Source: Stagnihabitans tardus (GTDB lineage: Bacteria; Pseudomonadota; Alphaproteobacteria; Rhodobacterales; Rhodobacteraceae). Taken from it: a stretch of DNA of 64,000 nt. Of this stretch, positions 1 through 8,409 are shown piece after piece. Both the position numbers and the translations under genes were made by a program. The DNA lies in the NCBI RefSeq assembly GCF_009925085.1, contig NZ_JAABNR010000008.1, positions 62,001 through 126,000 on the forward strand, read 5' to 3'. The stretch's first letter is position 1, and the number at the start of each line of letters is the position of its first letter. A model generated the notes under the pieces. The model was not told the origin of the DNA, searched no databases, and saw only the letters and a program-made list of their open reading frames with translations.

Positions 1-10
1 GATGTGCCAT

Positions 11-60
11 TTCATCTTTTCAGAAATATCCCACGGGGGTTTGGGGGTGTGAAACCCCCA
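11..60 (-). repeat. Stem-loop plus GTGGGATATTT element (copy 1)
   Basis: Read on the minus strand this is a GC-rich stem-loop with a TTTCACA loop, followed by CCCGTGGGATATTT and AAAAGATGAAA. The same layout recurs at 6841-6918, 6986-7064, 13474-13524 and, more loosely, at 19637-19686, 31733-31793 and 61087-61147. It probably lies at the 3' end of a minus-strand or convergent gene outside the window. A terminator role is inferred from the hairpin only. Confidence 0.6.
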
Positions 61-123
61 ATCCTCCCTTGGGCGAATGCGCTTCATTTCCCCTTGATCC
101 CCGGCCAAATCCCGCCATAACCA

Positions 124-135
124 GTTTGATCAAAC
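124..135. promoter_or_regulatory. GntR-type operator (GTTTGATCAAAC)
   Basis: A perfect 12-bp palindrome GTTTGATCAAAC ends 10 bp before the start codon of the GntR-family gene. The same TTTGATCA core occurs twice more at 903-946, upstream of the aminotransferase. Shared palindromes in front of a regulator and its neighbour suggest an autoregulated local regulon. This is inferred and no binding data exist here. Confidence 0.65.
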
Positions 136-145
136 CGGGGCAAAG

Positions 146-802
146 ATGACCGAGACGCGCAAGATCCCGACCCACGAGGTCACCTATGTCCGCCTGCGCG
201 ACATGATCCTTTTCGGCAGCCTTGCCCCCGGTCAGCCCGTCACGATCCAGGGCCTCGTCACCGACCTTTCGGCCGGGATGACCCCGGTCCGCGAGGCCAT
301 CCGCCGCCTGGCCGCCGAGGGCGCCCTTCTGCCCCAGGGCAACCGCCGGGTCACCGTCCCGCGCCTCGACCCGGGTCTTCTGGACCAGATCGCCTTCGCC
401 CGCCAGACGATCGAGCCGCACCTGGCCGAACTGGCCGCCCGCGATGCCTCCCCCGACCTTGTCGCCCGGCTCGAGGCCCATGACGGCGCCGTCGACCAGG
501 CCATCCGCGCCGGAGACATTCCGGCCTACCTGGAAAGCAACCATGCCTTCCACTTTGCGCTCTACGAGGCCTCTGGCGCCGGTGTCCTGACCGATATGGC
601 CCGGTCGCTCTGGCTGCGCTTCGGTCCGTCGCTGCGCTTCGTCATCGAAAGGGGCGGCGCCTCCAGCCTGCCCGACCGCCACGAAGAGATGCTGACCGCG
701 ATGCACAGGGGCGATGCCAAGGGGGTTGCCCGCGCCATGCGTGCCGATATCGACCAGGGGCTCGAGCAGGTCCGCGCCGCGCTGGAAAAGGGCGAGATCT
801 GA
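146..802 (+). CDS. GntR family transcriptional regulator (FCD domain)
   Basis: 218 aa, a usual length for FadR-subfamily GntR regulators. The N-terminal winged helix-turn-helix covers about residues 10-75 (VTYVRLRDMILFG, then TPVREAIRRLAAEGAL, the recognition region typical of the family). An all-helical FCD ligand-binding domain follows at about residues 80-205, with the expected Asp/His metal-ligand type residues (NHAFHFALY, DRHEEMLTAM). The ATG at 146 is chosen because it precedes the conserved domain and follows the palindrome at 124-135. The gene lies immediately upstream of, and in the same direction as, an omega-aminotransferase whose promoter region carries the same palindrome, so it probably controls amine or amino-acid catabolism. 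The ligand is unknown. Confidence 0.9.
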   Translation: MTETRKIPTHEVTYVRLRDMILFGSLAPGQPVTIQGLVTDLSAGMTPVREAIRRLAAEGALLPQGNRRVTVPRLDPGLLDQIAFARQTIEPHLAELAARDASPDLVARLEAHDGAVDQAIRAGDIPAYLESNHAFHFALYEASGAGVLTDMARSLWLRFGPSLRFVIERGGASSLPDRHEEMLTAMHRGDAKGVARAMRADIDQGLEQVRAALEKGEI

Positions 803-829
803 CCCAGGAGCGCCCTGGCGCCCTCCCTT

Positions 830-880
830 CAGTCGGCAGGGCAGGGCCCCACGACCTGGCGCAAATGGGGCAGTCGGCAG
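830..880 (+). repeat. CAGTCGGCAG dispersed motif, cluster 1 (two copies)
   Basis: Direct copies CAGTCGGCAGG at 830-840 and CAGTCGGCAG at 871-880, between the GntR gene and the aminotransferase. The motif recurs at 2429-2622, 9661-9712 and 33674-33722. In the chromosomal part I see it only outside genes. Confidence 0.6.
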
Positions 881-890
881 AGCCTTCCAG

Positions 891-946
891 CGGTCTTCGA
901 GGAATTTGATCAAATTTCTTGAAGACCGCGGCGTTTGATCATAAAC
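891..946. promoter_or_regulatory. Extended TTTGATCAAA operator region of the aminotransferase gene
   Basis: A large dyad is centred between 909 and 910. CGGTCTTC (891-898) pairs with GAAGACCG (921-928), and the inner 14 bp AATTTGATCAAATT (903-916) are a perfect palindrome. A second partial site, GTTTGATCATAAAC, lies at 933-946. The core matches the operator before the GntR gene (124-135), so this is the likely control region of the gene starting at 1000. The outer arms could also form an RNA hairpin in the leader. Confidence 0.7.
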
Positions 947-999
947 TCCCCTCAAGCGGTCCTGCACCGCATCAGATTCGACCCAAAGAGGGGGACGCC

Positions 1000-2403
1000 A
1001 TGAACCAGCCCGTCAAGATCACCAACCACCTGCCGACGGCCGAGTTGCAAGCCCTCGACGCCGCCCACCACATGCATCCTTTCACCGACAATTCGGCGCT
1101 GGCCAAGAAGGGCGCGCGGATCATGAAATCGGCCAAGGGCGTCTGGCTGACCGACACCGAGGGTCACAAGATCATCGATGGCATGGCGGGCCTGTGGTGC
1201 GTCAACATCGGCTATGGCCGCAAGGAGCTTGCCGATGCGGCGTCTTCCCAGATGCTGGAACTGGCCTATTACAACACTTTCTTCCAGACCTCGCATATCC
1301 CGGCCATCGCGCTGGCCGCCAAGATCGCCGAAGTGGCGCCCGAGGGCATGAACCACATCTTCTTCGCGGGTTCGGGCTCCGAGGCCAATGACACCAACAT
1401 CCGCATGGTCCGCCGCTATTGGGACATCAAGGGCCAGCCGGAAAAGCGGGTCATCATTGCGCGCAAGAATGGCTATCACGGCTCGACCATGGGCGGCGGG
1501 TCCTTGGGCGGCATGTCGGGCATCCATGCCCATGGCGGCAAGATCGCGGGCATCACCCATATCGGCGAGCCGAACTGGTGGGAGCAGGGCGGCGACATGA
1601 CGCCCGAGGACTTCGGCCTGATGCGCGCGCAAGAGCTGGAGAAGGCCATCCTCGAGATCGGCGTCGAGAACGTCGCGGCCTTCATCGGCGAGCCGATCCA
1701 GGGTGCCGGCGGCGTCATCGTCCCGCCCTCGACCTATTGGCCCGAGATCCAGCGCATCGTCGACAAATATGGCATCCTCCTGATCGCCGACGAGGTCATC
1801 ACGGGCTTTGGCCGCACCGGCAACTGGTTCGGCTCCACCACCTTCGGGATCAAGCCGCATATCATGACCATCGCCAAGGGCCTGTCCTCGGGCTACCAGC
1901 CCATCGGCGGCTCGATCGTCTGCGACGAGGTGGCCGAGGTCATGGGCTCCTCGGGCGATTTCAACCACGGCTATACCTATTCCGGTCACCCGGTGGCGGC
2001 GGCCGTGGCGCTGGAGAATATCCGGATCATGCAGGACGAGGGCATCATCGACCATGTCCGCAATGTCGCCCATCCCTACCTGATGCAGAAATGGCAGGGC
2101 CTGACCGAGCATCCGATGGTCGGCGAGGCGCGGCTCGTGGGCCTGATGGGGTCCATCGCGCTGACGCCGGACAAGGCCAGCCGCGCCAAGTTCGCCGCCG
2201 AGACCGGGACCGTGGGCTACAAGTGCCGCGAGCGCTGCTTTGCCAATGACCTGATCATGCGCCATGTCGGCGACCGGATGATCATTTCCCCGCCCCTGGT
2301 CATCACGCCCGAGGAAATCGACATCCTGATCGAACGGGCCTGGAAGTCGATCGACGAGTGCTACACGGCCGTCAAGGCCGAAGGCCTCTGGCAGGCCCGC
2401 TGA
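1000..2403 (+). CDS. Class III omega-aminotransferase (putrescine/taurine-pyruvate type)
   Basis: 467 aa, PLP fold-type I, class III aminotransferase. The PLP Schiff-base lysine is K293 (TIAKGLSSGYQPIGG). GSGSEANDTNIRM is the phosphate-binding region, and LLIADEVITGFGRTG carries the Asp that contacts the pyridine nitrogen. The sequence strongly resembles the Ruegeria-type omega-transaminases annotated as SpuC-like; these move an amino group from a diamine or beta-amine to pyruvate. The ATG at 1000 follows AGAGGGGGA; an upstream in-frame TTG at 919 would run through the operator and is rejected. Regulation is probably by the adjacent GntR protein. The exact amine substrate cannot be read from sequence. 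Confidence 0.9.
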   Translation: MNQPVKITNHLPTAELQALDAAHHMHPFTDNSALAKKGARIMKSAKGVWLTDTEGHKIIDGMAGLWCVNIGYGRKELADAASSQMLELAYYNTFFQTSHIPAIALAAKIAEVAPEGMNHIFFAGSGSEANDTNIRMVRRYWDIKGQPEKRVIIARKNGYHGSTMGGGSLGGMSGIHAHGGKIAGITHIGEPNWWEQGGDMTPEDFGLMRAQELEKAILEIGVENVAAFIGEPIQGAGGVIVPPSTYWPEIQRIVDKYGILLIADEVITGFGRTGNWFGSTTFGIKPHIMTIAKGLSSGYQPIGGSIVCDEVAEVMGSSGDFNHGYTYSGHPVAAAVALENIRIMQDEGIIDHVRNVAHPYLMQKWQGLTEHPMVGEARLVGLMGSIALTPDKASRAKFAAETGTVGYKCRERCFANDLIMRHVGDRMIISPPLVITPEEIDILIERAWKSIDECYTAVKAEGLWQAR

Positions 2404-2696
2404 GGTCCCTGCGCCCGAGGGGGCTGGTCCTGCCGACTGCCCCCTCTGCGCCCAAGGACCGGCCTTGCCCTGCCGACTGCAGGACGGTTCCCCGGTGACA
2501 GGTCCCTGCAGTCGGCAGAGCCGCAGTCCGGGCCCCGGGCGCAGGCCCATCCGTCGGCAGGGCCCTGCCTGACAGTCGGCAGAGCGCGCTTGCTCGGTGT
2601 TCGCCCGGGGCCAGTCGGCAGGGCGGCCTCTCAATCGCGACATCCCTGGTCGGGGCCGAACGCGGTTCCCCTGCCACGCTGCGCTAAGGTGCAAGG
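2404..2696 (+). repeat. Intergenic region packed with the CAGTCGGCAG motif (cluster 2, six copies)
   Basis: This 293-bp gap holds no convincing gene. It carries six copies of the dispersed motif: reverse orientation at 2429-2439 and 2469-2479, forward at 2509-2518, 2573-2582 and 2612-2622, and the variant CCGTCGGCAGGG at 2551-2562. TGCCGACTGCAGG (2471-2483) and CCTGCAGTCGGCA (2505-2517) are exact inverted copies that can form a 13-bp stem, so part of the array may act as a terminator for the aminotransferase gene. Confidence 0.65.
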
Positions 2697-3827
2697 ATGA
2701 CCGCGATGACCGACCTGCGCCTGGCCCGCGCCCCCCTGGCCTCCTTTTTCGCCATGGGGATCCTCTGGGGCAGCTTTGCCGCCGACCTTCCCGATATCAA
2801 GACCACGCTCGGCGTCGACGAGACGCGGCTGGGTGCGCTTCTCCTCATGACGCCCCTCGCGGCCCTGATCGCCATGGCGCTTTCGGGGCGCATCGCGCGG
2901 GGGCTTGGCACCCTGGCCCTGCCGCTCTCCACCCTGGCCATGGCCCTTGCCTTCATGGTCCCGGGCCAGGTGCCGATCTGGTATCTCTTCCCCCTCGCCA
3001 TGCTGTTCTGCGGCGCCTCCACGGGCGCGGTCGATGTCCTGATGAATGCCCGCATCGCCGCTCTCGAGGCCGGGGGGCGCAGCCTCATGACGCTGGCCCA
3101 TGCCGCCTATTCCTTCGGCTATGCCGGCGGAGCGCTTGGCACCGGTGCCCTTCGGACCCTGGGTCTCGGGCCTGGAGGCGTCCTCTTGACCATGGGCGGG
3201 GTGGCGGCGCTGGTCGCCCTCTTGTGTTTCGAAGGCCAAAGGATCGAGGGCCTGACCAAGGGCGCCCGCGTCCGGCTTGGCCTCGTGCCCTTGATCGGCG
3301 GAGGGATCGTGCTCATCGCCTTCCTGACCGAGAACGCGGCCGAATACTGGTCGGCGCTGCATATCGAGCAGACCCTGGGCGGCTCCCCGGCCTTTGGCTC
3401 GGCCGCGCCTGCGCTTTTGGCCCTGACCATGGGCATCGCGCGGATTGCGGGCCATGGCTTGGCGGACCGTGTCGGCGCGGGTCGGCTCCTGACGCTGGGC
3501 GCCGGGATCTCGGCCTGTGGCGCCATGATCATCGCCACGGCCCCTGGCGCCCCGGTCGCCTACCTGGGCTTTGTCGTCATGGGGCTGGGCTCATCGGTCA
3601 TCGCCCCCACGGCCTTTACCCTGGTGGGCAGGCTCTCGCCGCCCCAAGACCGCGCCCGCGCCATCCAGGCCGCAACCATGCTGGGCTATTCGGGCTATTT
3701 CGTGGGTCCCCCGGGGCTTGGCCTCATCGCGGGAACCTTCGGCCTGCGCGCGGCCTTCGTCGCCGCCGCCATGGCGCTTTGCCTCACCTGGGTGCTGGTC
3801 TGGACCCTCGCGCGGGTCAGGCGGTAA
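2697..3827 (+). CDS. MFS transporter
   Basis: 376 aa with about 12 hydrophobic segments, matching a major facilitator superfamily permease of the small YbjJ/fucose-permease-like type. The N-terminal half contains the conserved region around FFAMGILWGSFAADLPDIK, and a central hydrophilic stretch (residues about 185-200) separates the two six-helix halves. It is an inner-membrane carrier; substrate is unknown. Start at ATG 2697 (AAGG upstream); an ATG three codons later is an alternative. Its 3' end overlaps the convergent P450 gene by 11 bp. Confidence 0.85.
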   Translation: MTAMTDLRLARAPLASFFAMGILWGSFAADLPDIKTTLGVDETRLGALLLMTPLAALIAMALSGRIARGLGTLALPLSTLAMALAFMVPGQVPIWYLFPLAMLFCGASTGAVDVLMNARIAALEAGGRSLMTLAHAAYSFGYAGGALGTGALRTLGLGPGGVLLTMGGVAALVALLCFEGQRIEGLTKGARVRLGLVPLIGGGIVLIAFLTENAAEYWSALHIEQTLGGSPAFGSAAPALLALTMGIARIAGHGLADRVGAGRLLTLGAGISACGAMIIATAPGAPVAYLGFVVMGLGSSVIAPTAFTLVGRLSPPQDRARAIQAATMLGYSGYFVGPPGLGLIAGTFGLRAAFVAAAMALCLTWVLVWTLARVRR

Positions 3828-4983
3828 CCCGAAGCGCCTTCAGCCCGTGGAAGTGGTAGACATCGGCATAGACCGGCGCCTCGGCCAGCTTCAGCCCCGG
3901 CAGGCGGCTCATCAGGATGGGCAGGGCCACTTGCAGCTCCAGCCGGGCCAGGGGGGCGCCGACGCAGAAATGCAGCCCCGCGCCAAAGGTCGCCAGGGGT
4001 TTCGCGGCGCGGGAGGGCTCGAAGACCTCAGGCGCCTCCCAGACGCCCGGGTCACGGTTGGCCGCGCCCAGCAAAAGCCCCACCTGGTCGCCGCGCTGGA
4101 ACGTCACCCCCATGACGTCGATATCCTCATAGGCCCAGCGGGTAAACATGTGCAGCGCGGGATCGAAGCGCAGGATCTCCTCGACGCCCTTTTCCGGGTC
4201 ACCAAGCGCCTTGCCGCTTTCCAGAAGCGCCTTGACCCCGTTGCCGATCGTATGAACCGTCGCCTCATGGCCGGCGTTCAGAAGCAGGATGCAGGTGGTG
4301 ATCAGCTCGTCGGTGGTCAGCCTCTCGCCCGCCTCTTCGGCCTGGATCAGCGAGGTGATCAGGTCGTCGCGCGGGTCCTTGCGGCGGGCCTCGACATAGC
4401 TGCGCATGAAAGCCACGAAGGCCTCGGTGGCGGCGACAGCGCGATCCTCCCGCGCCCGGTCACGGCCGGCCATATACATCCCCACCATGGCATTGGACCA
4501 GCGCAAGAGGTCCGGCGCCATCTCTTCGGGCACGCCCAGAAGCCGGGCGATGATGATGACCGGCAGCTTCTGGCCAAAGGTCTCCAAAAGGTCGAAGTCG
4601 CCTTCGGGGAAGGCGTCGATCAGCTCATGGGTCAGGGTCTCGATCTCGGGCCGCAGCGCCTCGATCCGGCGCGAGGTGAAGGCGCGCAGCACCAATGACC
4701 GCAGGCGGGTGTGGCGCGGCGGCTCCAGCTCCAGCATGGAATGGGCCTCGACCGCGTAGAAGGGGCGCAGGTGGTCGGGGATCACCGGAGCCTTTTCCGG
4801 CGGGGCCTCGCGGCCGAAACGGCGGTCGCGGAAGATCGCATTCACCGCCGCCGCATTGCCGGTGCAAACGAGGTCGTAATCGGCCCAGCGGAAGAAGGGG
4901 CCATGCGCCCTTGCGGTCTCGTAGAAAGGATAGGGGTCCTGGACGAAGGCGGGGTCGGTGGGGGATTGGTGCAGCGTGATCAT
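3817..4983 (-). CDS. Cytochrome P450
   Basis: 388 aa, the usual size of soluble bacterial class I P450s. The heme-thiolate cysteine is C340 in FGAGLHFCVGAPLARLE. The K-helix ExxR is E269-R272 (EEILR), and the I-helix oxygen-activation motif is AGHEAT (237-242). HMFTRWAYEDIDVMG matches the usual meander region. No ferredoxin or reductase gene is adjacent, so redox partners must be elsewhere. The start ATG overlaps the end of the EamA gene by four bases (translational coupling), so both are co-transcribed on the minus strand. Substrate unknown. Confidence 0.93.
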   Translation of the reverse strand: MITLHQSPTDPAFVQDPYPFYETARAHGPFFRWADYDLVCTGNAAAVNAIFRDRRFGREAPPEKAPVIPDHLRPFYAVEAHSMLELEPPRHTRLRSLVLRAFTSRRIEALRPEIETLTHELIDAFPEGDFDLLETFGQKLPVIIIARLLGVPEEMAPDLLRWSNAMVGMYMAGRDRAREDRAVAATEAFVAFMRSYVEARRKDPRDDLITSLIQAEEAGERLTTDELITTCILLLNAGHEATVHTIGNGVKALLESGKALGDPEKGVEEILRFDPALHMFTRWAYEDIDVMGVTFQRGDQVGLLLGAANRDPGVWEAPEVFEPSRAAKPLATFGAGLHFCVGAPLARLELQVALPILMSRLPGLKLAEAPVYADVYHFHGLKALRVTA

Positions 4984-5888
4984 GCTTTGGGTCCGATGAT
5001 ACCCTGGGCGATCAGGACGCCAAGGGCGACGAGTCCGGCGGCTCCGGCTTGCATCCAGGACCAGCCATGGCCGAGGAGGAAGAGAAGAACCATGACGTAA
5101 AACGGCGCGGCGTTGATATGCAGGGCGGAAAGGCCGATGCCCAGCCGCTCGACCGACATGATCCACAGAAGCTGGCTCAGCGCGAAGGAGCCCACCGAAA
5201 AGGCCAAAAGCGCCGCGATCTCCATCGGCCCCCAGAGGCCCAGATCGGGCAGGGGATTGCCGAAAGCCACACCGCCCAGGGCCACGGCCGAGGTGGCGAT
5301 TGCGGCGCCGGAGGTCGTCAGGGCCGTGCGCCCGATGGCTGACAGCTGCGGGAAGGCCGTGACCGACAGCCGCGAGCCGATGGTGAAACTGACGACCGAG
5401 CCAAAGCAGAAGAGCGCGCCCAGGCCCAGCGACAGCCCCCCCGTCCAGTCCAGCGCCACGATGCCGCCGATCAGCGAAAGGATCATGCCCAGGATCAGCC
5501 CCAGCGTCATGCGCCGCCCGTCCAGCAGGACCTCGATGGCGATGCCCACCACGGGCAGGCTGGCCGAGATGACGGCGGCGGTGACCGCTCCGCCCAGGGT
5601 CTGGCCGATGATCAGAAGCCAGGCGCCAAAGCCCAGCATGGCGCCGACCATCGTGCCCTTGATCCAGCTGGCGCGGGCCAGGGCGCCTGGCCCCTCCATC
5701 ACCGCCCAGACCGGCAAGAGCGCGAGCGCCGCCAGCGCCATGCGCAACGCGGTCAATTGGTCGGCGGCCAGGAGCGGGATGATGAAATCGGCAGCCGGAA
5801 GCCCCGCGGCCCAGATCAGCATGGAGGCCATGCAGACGAGATTGGCGGAAAGCGGGCTGGAGCGGGGAGGGGCGCTGGTCGCGGTCAT
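4980..5888 (-). CDS. EamA/DMT family transporter
   Basis: 302 aa with ten predicted membrane helices in two homologous five-helix halves, as in the drug/metabolite transporter (EamA) family. Typical signatures are LIWAAGLPAADFIIPLL near the N-terminus and ASLPVVGIAIEVLLDGRRMTLGLILG at the half boundary. It is an inner-membrane permease, probably an exporter; substrate unknown. It is transcribed just ahead of the P450 gene with a stop/start overlap, so it may export or import a compound handled by that enzyme (inference). ATG at 5888 is the first start that leaves the full first helix intact. Confidence 0.85.
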   Translation of the reverse strand: MTATSAPPRSSPLSANLVCMASMLIWAAGLPAADFIIPLLAADQLTALRMALAALALLPVWAVMEGPGALARASWIKGTMVGAMLGFGAWLLIIGQTLGGAVTAAVISASLPVVGIAIEVLLDGRRMTLGLILGMILSLIGGIVALDWTGGLSLGLGALFCFGSVVSFTIGSRLSVTAFPQLSAIGRTALTTSGAAIATSAVALGGVAFGNPLPDLGLWGPMEIAALLAFSVGSFALSQLLWIMSVERLGIGLSALHINAAPFYVMVLLFLLGHGWSWMQAGAAGLVALGVLIAQGIIGPKA

Positions 5889-5994
5889 GGGGTCATTCTT
5901 GGCGCCAGGGTCACTGGCTTGCGCGCCTGCCCGCGACCTTGGCGCGTCGCTTCGCGGCGGAAAGGGCGACCGGGCGGGGCCCGGCCGCCGAGGG

Positions 5995-6738
5995 TCAGGC
6001 GGCGGAGAGGGCCGCGACGATGGCACCGAAATCGGAGGCCTTAAGGCTGGCTCCCCCCACCAGGGCCCCATCCACATGGGGCACCGCGAAGATCTCGGCC
6101 GCGTTCGAGGGCTTGACCGAGCCGCCGTAAAGGATGCGCACGCCCTGGCCATCCTCTCCCAGCGCCTTGACCAGCTCGGCACGGAGGAAGGCATGGACCT
6201 CGGCGATTTGCGCGATGGTCGGCGTGCGGCCGGTGCCGATGGCCCAGACCGGCTCATAGGCGACGACCGTATTGGCCGCCGAGGCCCCCTGCGGCAAGGA
6301 ACCATGCAGCTGCGCCCCGCAGACCGAAAGCGTGGTCCCCGCATCGCGCTGACCTTCGGTCTCGCCGATGCAGACCACGGCGGTCAGCCCGGCCGCCAGG
6401 GCGGCCTCGGCCTTGGCCTTGACCTGGTCAGAGGTCTCGCCATGGTCGGTGCGGCGCTCGGAGTGGCCGAGGATGACGTAAGTGGCGCCCGCGTCCTTCA
6501 GCATGGCGGCCGAAATGTCGCCGGTATGGGCGCCGGAGGCCTTGGCATGGCAATCCTGCCCGCCGATCTTCAGGGGCCCGCGCGCCGTCATGCCGGCAGC
6601 CGAGGCGATCAGCGTGGCGGGCGGGCAGATCAGCATTTCGCAGGCGGGGGCCGGATGGGCCTCGACCAGGGCCAGAAGCTCCTGCAAGGCGGCGCCTGAG
6701 CCGTTCATCTTCCAATTGCCAGCGGCGAGTTTCTGCAT
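5995..6738 (-). CDS. tpiA: Triose-phosphate isomerase
   Basis: 247 aa, full length. It interconverts dihydroxyacetone phosphate and glyceraldehyde-3-phosphate in the cytoplasm. All catalytic landmarks are present: N8 and K10 in GNWKMNG, the electrophilic H92 in ILGHSERR, the base E162 in [11 protein letters not shown] (phosphate-gripping loop 6), and the phosphate-binding YGGSVKP. It stands alone on the minus strand with no obvious glycolytic neighbour. ATG at 6738 is preceded by an AGGAGG-type site. Confidence 0.98.
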   Translation of the reverse strand: MQKLAAGNWKMNGSGAALQELLALVEAHPAPACEMLICPPATLIASAAGMTARGPLKIGGQDCHAKASGAHTGDISAAMLKDAGATYVILGHSERRTDHGETSDQVKAKAEAALAAGLTAVVCIGETEGQRDAGTTLSVCGAQLHGSLPQGASAANTVVAYEPVWAIGTGRTPTIAQIAEVHAFLRAELVKALGEDGQGVRILYGGSVKPSNAAEIFAVPHVDGALVGGASLKASDFGAIVAALSAA

Positions 6739-7313
6739 CGGGACCTCCTCGGGGTTGCCGGAAAGGGGTAGCGGAAAGGCTGCGCTTAGGGAAGGGGGTC
6801 AGGCAGGCCGCCGGTCATGAGAGGGCGCCAGGGCCGTCGCCGGTCTTTTGCGGATGCCCCGGGAGGGTTTCACACACTCCCGGACCCACCCGTGGGATAT
6901 TTGTGCCAATGTGAAAGGGGAAGAGGGGGCGTGGTGCTGACGGGAGGGCTTTGGGGGATAGCGCGGGAGGTCTTCACGGCCTGCCCGGTCTTTTGCGGAC
7001 CCCCCGGGAGGGTTTCACACCCTCCCGGACCCGCCCGTGGGATATTTGTGCCAAGTATGAAAGGAGAAAGTGGGGCGCGTTGCCTGGGCTTCCCAAGAAG
7101 TGCGGCTTCCCAAGTGCGGCTCCCCATGCTCTGCCCCCCGTGGTCGCTCTTGCAGCGCAGCCCGTTGGCCCCCGCCGTTTGCTTTCAACTTGGCGCAAAT
7201 ACTCCCCAGCGGAGCGACGGCCGAGCCGGTTGGGCCGCCTGCGGCCCAGAGGCGAGACAAAAGAAATGCGGGCCCTCGGGCCCGCTCCATTTGAAAATTT
7301 CCGGTTCGGCCCT
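6739..7313 (+). repeat. Gene-free region with duplicated stem-loop/GTGGGATATTT elements
   Basis: No protein or RNA gene is supported here. Two related copies of about 78 bp lie at 6841-6918 and 6986-7064. Each begins CGGTCTTTTGCGGA, then has the hairpin CCGGGAG...CTCCCGG (6859-6883 in copy 1), then CCCGTGGGATATTTGTGCCAA and TGAAAGG. The copies differ at roughly one position in ten, including one indel. A weaker related string lies near 7186-7212, and a terminator for the gene at 7314 closes the region. Confidence 0.75.
7257..7285 (-). terminator. Rho-independent-type terminator of the iron-sulfur gene group
   Basis: On the minus strand GCGGGCCC-GA-GGGCCCGC (7285-7268) forms an 8-bp perfect stem, followed by a T-rich run (ATTTCTTTTGT). 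It lies 28 bp after the stop of the SufA/IscA-like gene and probably ends the minus-strand transcript coming from 9044 or 9531. Confidence 0.75.
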
Positions 7314-7664
7314 TCAGGCGTCGCGGAACTTGACCGAGGTGCCGCAGCCGCAGGTCTCGGTCACGTTGGGGTTGCGGAATTTGAACCCCGATTCCAGGAT
7401 CCCGATCTCGTAGTCGATCTCGGTGCCGATCAGGAACATCTGGGCCAGCGGCGCGATCAGGATGCGCGCGCCGTCGTCCTCGACCACTTCGTCATGCGGC
7501 TGGGCCTCGGCCACGAAATCCATCGTGTATTCCATTCCCGCGCAGCCGCCCTTCTTCACCCCAAGCCGCAAGCCACGGGCGTTCTGTTCGGCCATGAGCC
7601 GGGTGATCGCCGATTTCGCGGCGGGGGTCAGGGAGACGGCGGCTTTGCCCGGGATCGAGAACAT
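7314..7664 (-). CDS. A-type iron-sulfur carrier (HesB/IscA/SufA family)
   Basis: 116 aa. The three conserved cysteines of A-type carriers are present: C41 (GGCAGMEY), C105 and C107 (CGCG). These proteins carry Fe-S clusters, or iron, from the scaffold to apo-enzymes in the cytoplasm. Whether it is SufA, ErpA or IscA cannot be decided from the sequence. A second Fe-S assembly gene (9169-9531) is on the same strand, with an unrelated-looking DUF3307/SatD pair between them. ATG 7664 is preferred over an upstream start ten codons earlier because the family begins shortly before the SLTPAA motif. Confidence 0.93.
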   Translation of the reverse strand: MFSIPGKAAVSLTPAAKSAITRLMAEQNARGLRLGVKKGGCAGMEYTMDFVAEAQPHDEVVEDDGARILIAPLAQMFLIGTEIDYEIGILESGFKFRNPNVTETCGCGTSVKFRDA

Positions 7665-7695
7665 GACGTTGGTCCTTCGCGCTGGAAGCCTCAAT

Positions 7696-8409
7696 CTAAG
7701 GCGTCAGGTCGGGAATTCCAAGCGGCGCGAGGCCGTTCAACTGAATTTGCGTCAAGCCGCTGACGCCAAGCGCCCAGGCCACCGAGGCCAGGGTGCCGAT
7801 GATGACATATTCGCTGACCTTGCGGTCCGTCTTCGTGTCGGAAAACCGCAGCACCGACTTGGCGGCGATCAGGAAGCCGATGCCCGCCGCCTGGTCCGTC
7901 ACGATCAGCCCCAGGATCAGCCCGCGTTCCAGCTGCCCGATCAGCCAGCCGCCGCGTGCCAGGCCCTCGGGGGCCTCTCCCGCCCAGGGCGCCATCAAGA
8001 GCCCCACCATGAAGCCCCCCGCCCGCGTGGCCAGGACCAGGCCCGAAACCAGCGCCATCAAGGGCGGCACCAGCGGCAGGCCCGCCCAAAGCCCCTGCGC
8101 CATCAGCCCCGGTTGCAGGGCGGCCAGCGCGACGATGGCCGCCAGATGTGCCGCCTGGTCCAGGAGGAAGGCCGCGACGCCCTTCGGAGCCAGGCTCTTG
8201 GCCAGGTCTGTCAGCAGATGCGCCACGGTCAGCCCCAAAAGCCAGGGCGACAGGCTCCCCAGGGCCGCCGCTGCCGTGGCAAAGACGACCAGCCCATGCA
8301 GGCCAAGTGCGGCGGGCTCGCGCTTGGCCTCGGCCATCCACCTGGTCTGCAAGACGAAATCGGCCAGGACATGGGCCAGCAGAAGGGCTGCGAAGGTCTC
8401 GGTCATCAT
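7696..8409 (-). CDS. DUF3307 family membrane protein
   Basis: 237 aa, very hydrophobic, with about six membrane segments. The N-terminal region (LLLAHVLADFVLQTRWMAE) is the hallmark of DUF3307, with conserved His/Asp residues inside the first helix. Function is not known. In other bacteria DUF3307 genes are often paired with SatD-like genes, and here the stop of the SatD-like gene overlaps the start of this one by four bases, so the pair is translationally coupled. ATGATG at 8409/8406 gives two adjacent start choices. Confidence 0.85.
   Translation of the reverse strand: MMTETFAALLLAHVLADFVLQTRWMAEAKREPAALGLHGLVVFATAAAALGSLSPWLLGLTVAHLLTDLAKSLAPKGVAAFLLDQAAHLAAIVALAALQPGLMAQGLWAGLPLVPPLMALVSGLVLATRAGGFMVGLLMAPWAGEAPEGLARGGWLIGQLERGLILGLIVTDQAAGIGFLIAAKSVLRFSDTKTDRKVSEYVIIGTLASVAWALGVSGLTQIQLNGLAPLGIPDLTP

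Noticed and set aside
6817-7413. Plus-strand reading frames between tpiA and the A-type carrier gene
   Set aside because: They run through hairpins and duplicated elements and give repetitive Pro/Gly/Arg peptides without recognisable domains.
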